Assembly (NCBI GenBank): GCA_017615275.1
Contig: JAGAAO010000099.1
Location: 62,001 to 126,000, forward strand
DNA: 64,000 nucleotides
From: Butyrivibrio sp.
GTDB taxonomy: Bacteria > Bacillota > Clostridia > Lachnospirales > Lachnospiraceae
Reading direction: 5' to 3'
The position numbers and the translations under genes are program-made. The notes beneath the pieces are model-generated. The model was given only the letters and a program-made list of their open reading frames with translations. It ran no database searches and was not told where the DNA came from. This document shows positions 62,333 through 64,000 of the stretch, piece after piece; position 1 is the stretch's first letter, and each line of letters opens with the position of its first letter.

Positions 62333-64000
62333 GTGAAAATCGCTTTGAAACGAACAGGTCATTACAGATTGTTACGAGTGACCGCGATTTTTAGCGGAAT
62401 CATAATAAATGTAATACTGGCTTTTTTTACAAGTAAGTATGGGCTTCCGGTTTATCTCGATACTGTGGGAACTATGCTTGTTGCCATGGTTGGAGGATTA
62501 TTCCCGGGTATAGTGACTGCTGTTCTGACAAATGTAGTATGTACGGTTTTTAACAATGAGGCGATATACTTTGGTTTCATCAATGCGCTTGTTGCCATTT
62601 ATACAGCGTGGTATGCAAGAGAAAAGAAGCTTGATGGGATAAAGAAAGTACTGATATATGTTCTGACAATAGGAATCATGAGCGGAATGCTCAGCTCTGT
62701 TATTCAATGGGGAGCTATGGGCAAACCCCAGAATCAAACAGTTAACGCCTTGGATGAGGCGTTGTCACTACAGTTCAATCTTAATGAATCTGTATCCTTT
62801 TTTATCATCAATAATATACTGACTGTTCTGGACAGAGGAATTTCAATAGTTATAGCGTTGCTCATTGTGTATTTTATTCCCAAGAGCACATGTAAAAAAA
62901 TAAGAGACAGCGGATGGAAGCAGCGACCGCTTACACTTGGTGAAGTAAAAGAAATCGGTTCGCTGAGTTCTTCAATTGCACATTCTTTGAGAATAAGAAT
63001 TACCGCTATGCTTCTGGAATGTTCAATAGCACTGACTGTGATATTGGGTATTGTCGGAGTGACACTGTATTTTAAAAGAGTCGGAATTGATAAGGCTAAG
63101 ACGGCTCAAAATGCAGCTCGCTATGTTTCAGAGTCAATTGATCCGGATATTATAGATGAGTGCGTCAATAGGGGAAGGTATGCACGAATATATGATGACA
63201 CAGAGATTGCGCTCAACAGGATAAGATCGGGATTTTCATCCATCGATCGTCTTCACATATACCAGATAAGCAGTGACGGATGGAACGTTGCATTTGATAT
63301 TGCTCCGGGAGAGGAATACAGACATTCTCCGGGCGAGAAAGTTCCTTTTGATAAAAATCTGGAACCATATATCGGAGCACTGTTTAAAGGTGAAGTTATA
63401 GAGCCGGTGGAAAGTGGCGGAGTCAGAGGAAGGGTAGTGACTGCATATTATCCGATCATAGATAAAAGCGGAATCTGCACGGGATATGCTGCGGCAGAAG
63501 TTTCGCTTGCGTATGTTTCGGGTTTTATGTGGGATTTTATATTGCGTGTTCTATTTATAATGGCAGCGTTTTTTATCTTGATAATTGCGTTTGGTCTGTG
63601 GTCATCGGGAACAGGAATGGTTTACCCGATCAACAGCATAGAGAGAAGTGTTGAAAACTTTATCGGTGCAGGGGATGACCAGGTAAAACTTGATGAAGCA
63701 GTGAGAAATATGAGAGCGCTGGATATCAGGACCGGTGATGAGATTGAAAAGATGTACAGGATAATCTGCGATATGGCGCTTAATCAGACTGAGAAGATCC
63801 GTAGTGTCAGAAGATTTTCCGAGTCAACGCTTAAGATGCAGGATGGACTTATCATCACAATGGCGGATCTTGTAGAAAACAGAGATTCCGACACGGGTGC
63901 GCATGTCCAGAAGACCTCCGAATATGTAAAGATTATTGTGGAAGGACTTGAAAAGAAAGGGTATTATCCGGAAAAGATCAGTGCCAAGTTTAAGTCAGAT
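62333..64000 (+). CDS. Membrane HD-GYP domain protein (cut by window edge)
   Basis: A GTG start with GGAGGG upstream opens a frame that runs off the right edge (556 codons visible). The N-terminal part has about five membrane segments, with LPVYLDTVGTMLVAMVGGLF and PGIVTAVLTNVVCTVFN, resembling the ECF-transporter substrate-binding fold. Another membrane segment (about 222-246) precedes an extracellular sensor of about 150 residues with YYPIIDKSGICTGYAAAEVS. A last membrane segment and a HAMP-like linker follow. The frame ends in the start of an HD-GYP domain: DLVENRDSDTGAHVQKTSEY. HD-GYP enzymes usually degrade cyclic di-GMP. The HD and GYP residues beyond this point are outside the window. 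Confidence 0.88.
   Translation, partial: MKIALKRTGHYRLLRVTAIFSGIIINVILAFFTSKYGLPVYLDTVGTMLVAMVGGLFPGIVTAVLTNVVCTVFNNEAIYFGFINALVAIYTAWYAREKKLDGIKKVLIYVLTIGIMSGMLSSVIQWGAMGKPQNQTVNALDEALSLQFNLNESVSFFIINNILTVLDRGISIVIALLIVYFIPKSTCKKIRDSGWKQRPLTLGEVKEIGSLSSSIAHSLRIRITAMLLECSIALTVILGIVGVTLYFKRVGIDKAKTAQNAARYVSESIDPDIIDECVNRGRYARIYDDTEIALNRIRSGFSSIDRLHIYQISSDGWNVAFDIAPGEEYRHSPGEKVPFDKNLEPYIGALFKGEVIEPVESGGVRGRVVTAYYPIIDKSGICTGYAAAEVSLAYVSGFMWDFILRVLFIMAAFFILIIAFGLWSSGTGMVYPINSIERSVENFIGAGDDQVKLDEAVRNMRALDIRTGDEIEKMYRIICDMALNQTEKIRSVRRFSESTLKMQDGLIITMADLVENRDSDTGAHVQKTSEYVKIIVEGLEKKGYYPEKISAKFKSD

Noticed and set aside
1..64000. CRISPR arrays, tRNA and rRNA genes
   Set aside because: No regularly spaced direct repeats and no tRNA or rRNA-like segments were recognised by eye. 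A dedicated search was not possible.

Overview
The window is low-GC bacterial DNA with Gram-positive style ribosome binding sites (AGGAGG-like), frequent ATGA/GTGA stop-start overlaps and sigma-A-like promoters. The gene families point to an anaerobic Firmicute, most likely a Lachnospiraceae member of the Butyrivibrio/Pseudobutyrivibrio type: DUF3791/DUF3990 genes, an LTA-synthase-like protein with ILEI-like domains, a large flavin/Fe-S enoate-reductase-type enzyme, an intracellular GH43 xylosidase and HD-GYP signalling proteins. This assignment is inference from gene content.

Layout. 1-0.7 kb: start of a membrane sensor on the minus strand, cut by the window edge. 0.9-1.9 kb: a small DUF3791-DUF3990-DUF3791-like operon. 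2.0-4.9 kb: an LTA-synthase-like phosphatase-superfamily membrane enzyme with a duplicated C-terminal module. 5.1-50.6 kb: one very large surface polysaccharide locus, all on the plus strand. 50.9-53.4 kb: two convergent Wzz-like chain-length proteins. 53.6-57.5 kb: two large GT-C-like membrane proteins. 57.5-59.1 kb: GH43. 59.3-62.2 kb: a flavin oxidoreductase and a convergent LysR regulator. 62.3 kb to the end: a membrane HD-GYP protein, cut by the window edge.

The polysaccharide locus is modular. Module A (5.1-16.0 kb) has the initiating phosphosugar transferase, three glycosyltransferases, a Wzx flippase, a VioA-like sugar aminotransferase, an ATP-grasp/HAD fusion and a GT-C-like membrane protein. 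Module B (16.4-31.7 kb, visibly more AT-rich) starts with rffA (dTDP-Fuc4N synthesis). It continues with an ATP-grasp ligase, a second PLP enzyme, a DmpG-like pyruvate aldolase, membrane glycosyltransferases, a PglD-like acyltransferase, a GtrB/ArnC-like transferase with an ArnE/ArnF-like pair, a PaaK-like adenylate-forming enzyme, an AlgI/AlgJ-like O-acylation pair and a broken acyltransferase. Module C (32.9-50.6 kb) is separated by its own terminator and promoter. It carries the UDP-L-FucNAc genes (wbjBCD), the UDP-2,3-diamino-uronic acid genes (wbpA, B, E, D), two N-acetyl-sugar amidotransferases with one HisH/HisF pair (acetamidino sugars), a WbuB-like transferase, two more glycosyltransferases, a second Wzx and a Wzy.

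Put together, the cluster appears to build a complex capsule or exopolysaccharide with amidinated L-fucosamine and/or diamino-uronic acid residues. It probably also carries 4-amino-4,6-dideoxy sugars whose amino group is acylated by an amino or hydroxy acid joined by ATP-grasp ligases. The most interesting candidate for an undescribed system is the rffA / ATP-grasp / PLP enzyme / aldolase cassette at 16.4-20.8 kb. No tRNA, rRNA, CRISPR array or intact insertion sequence was recognised.
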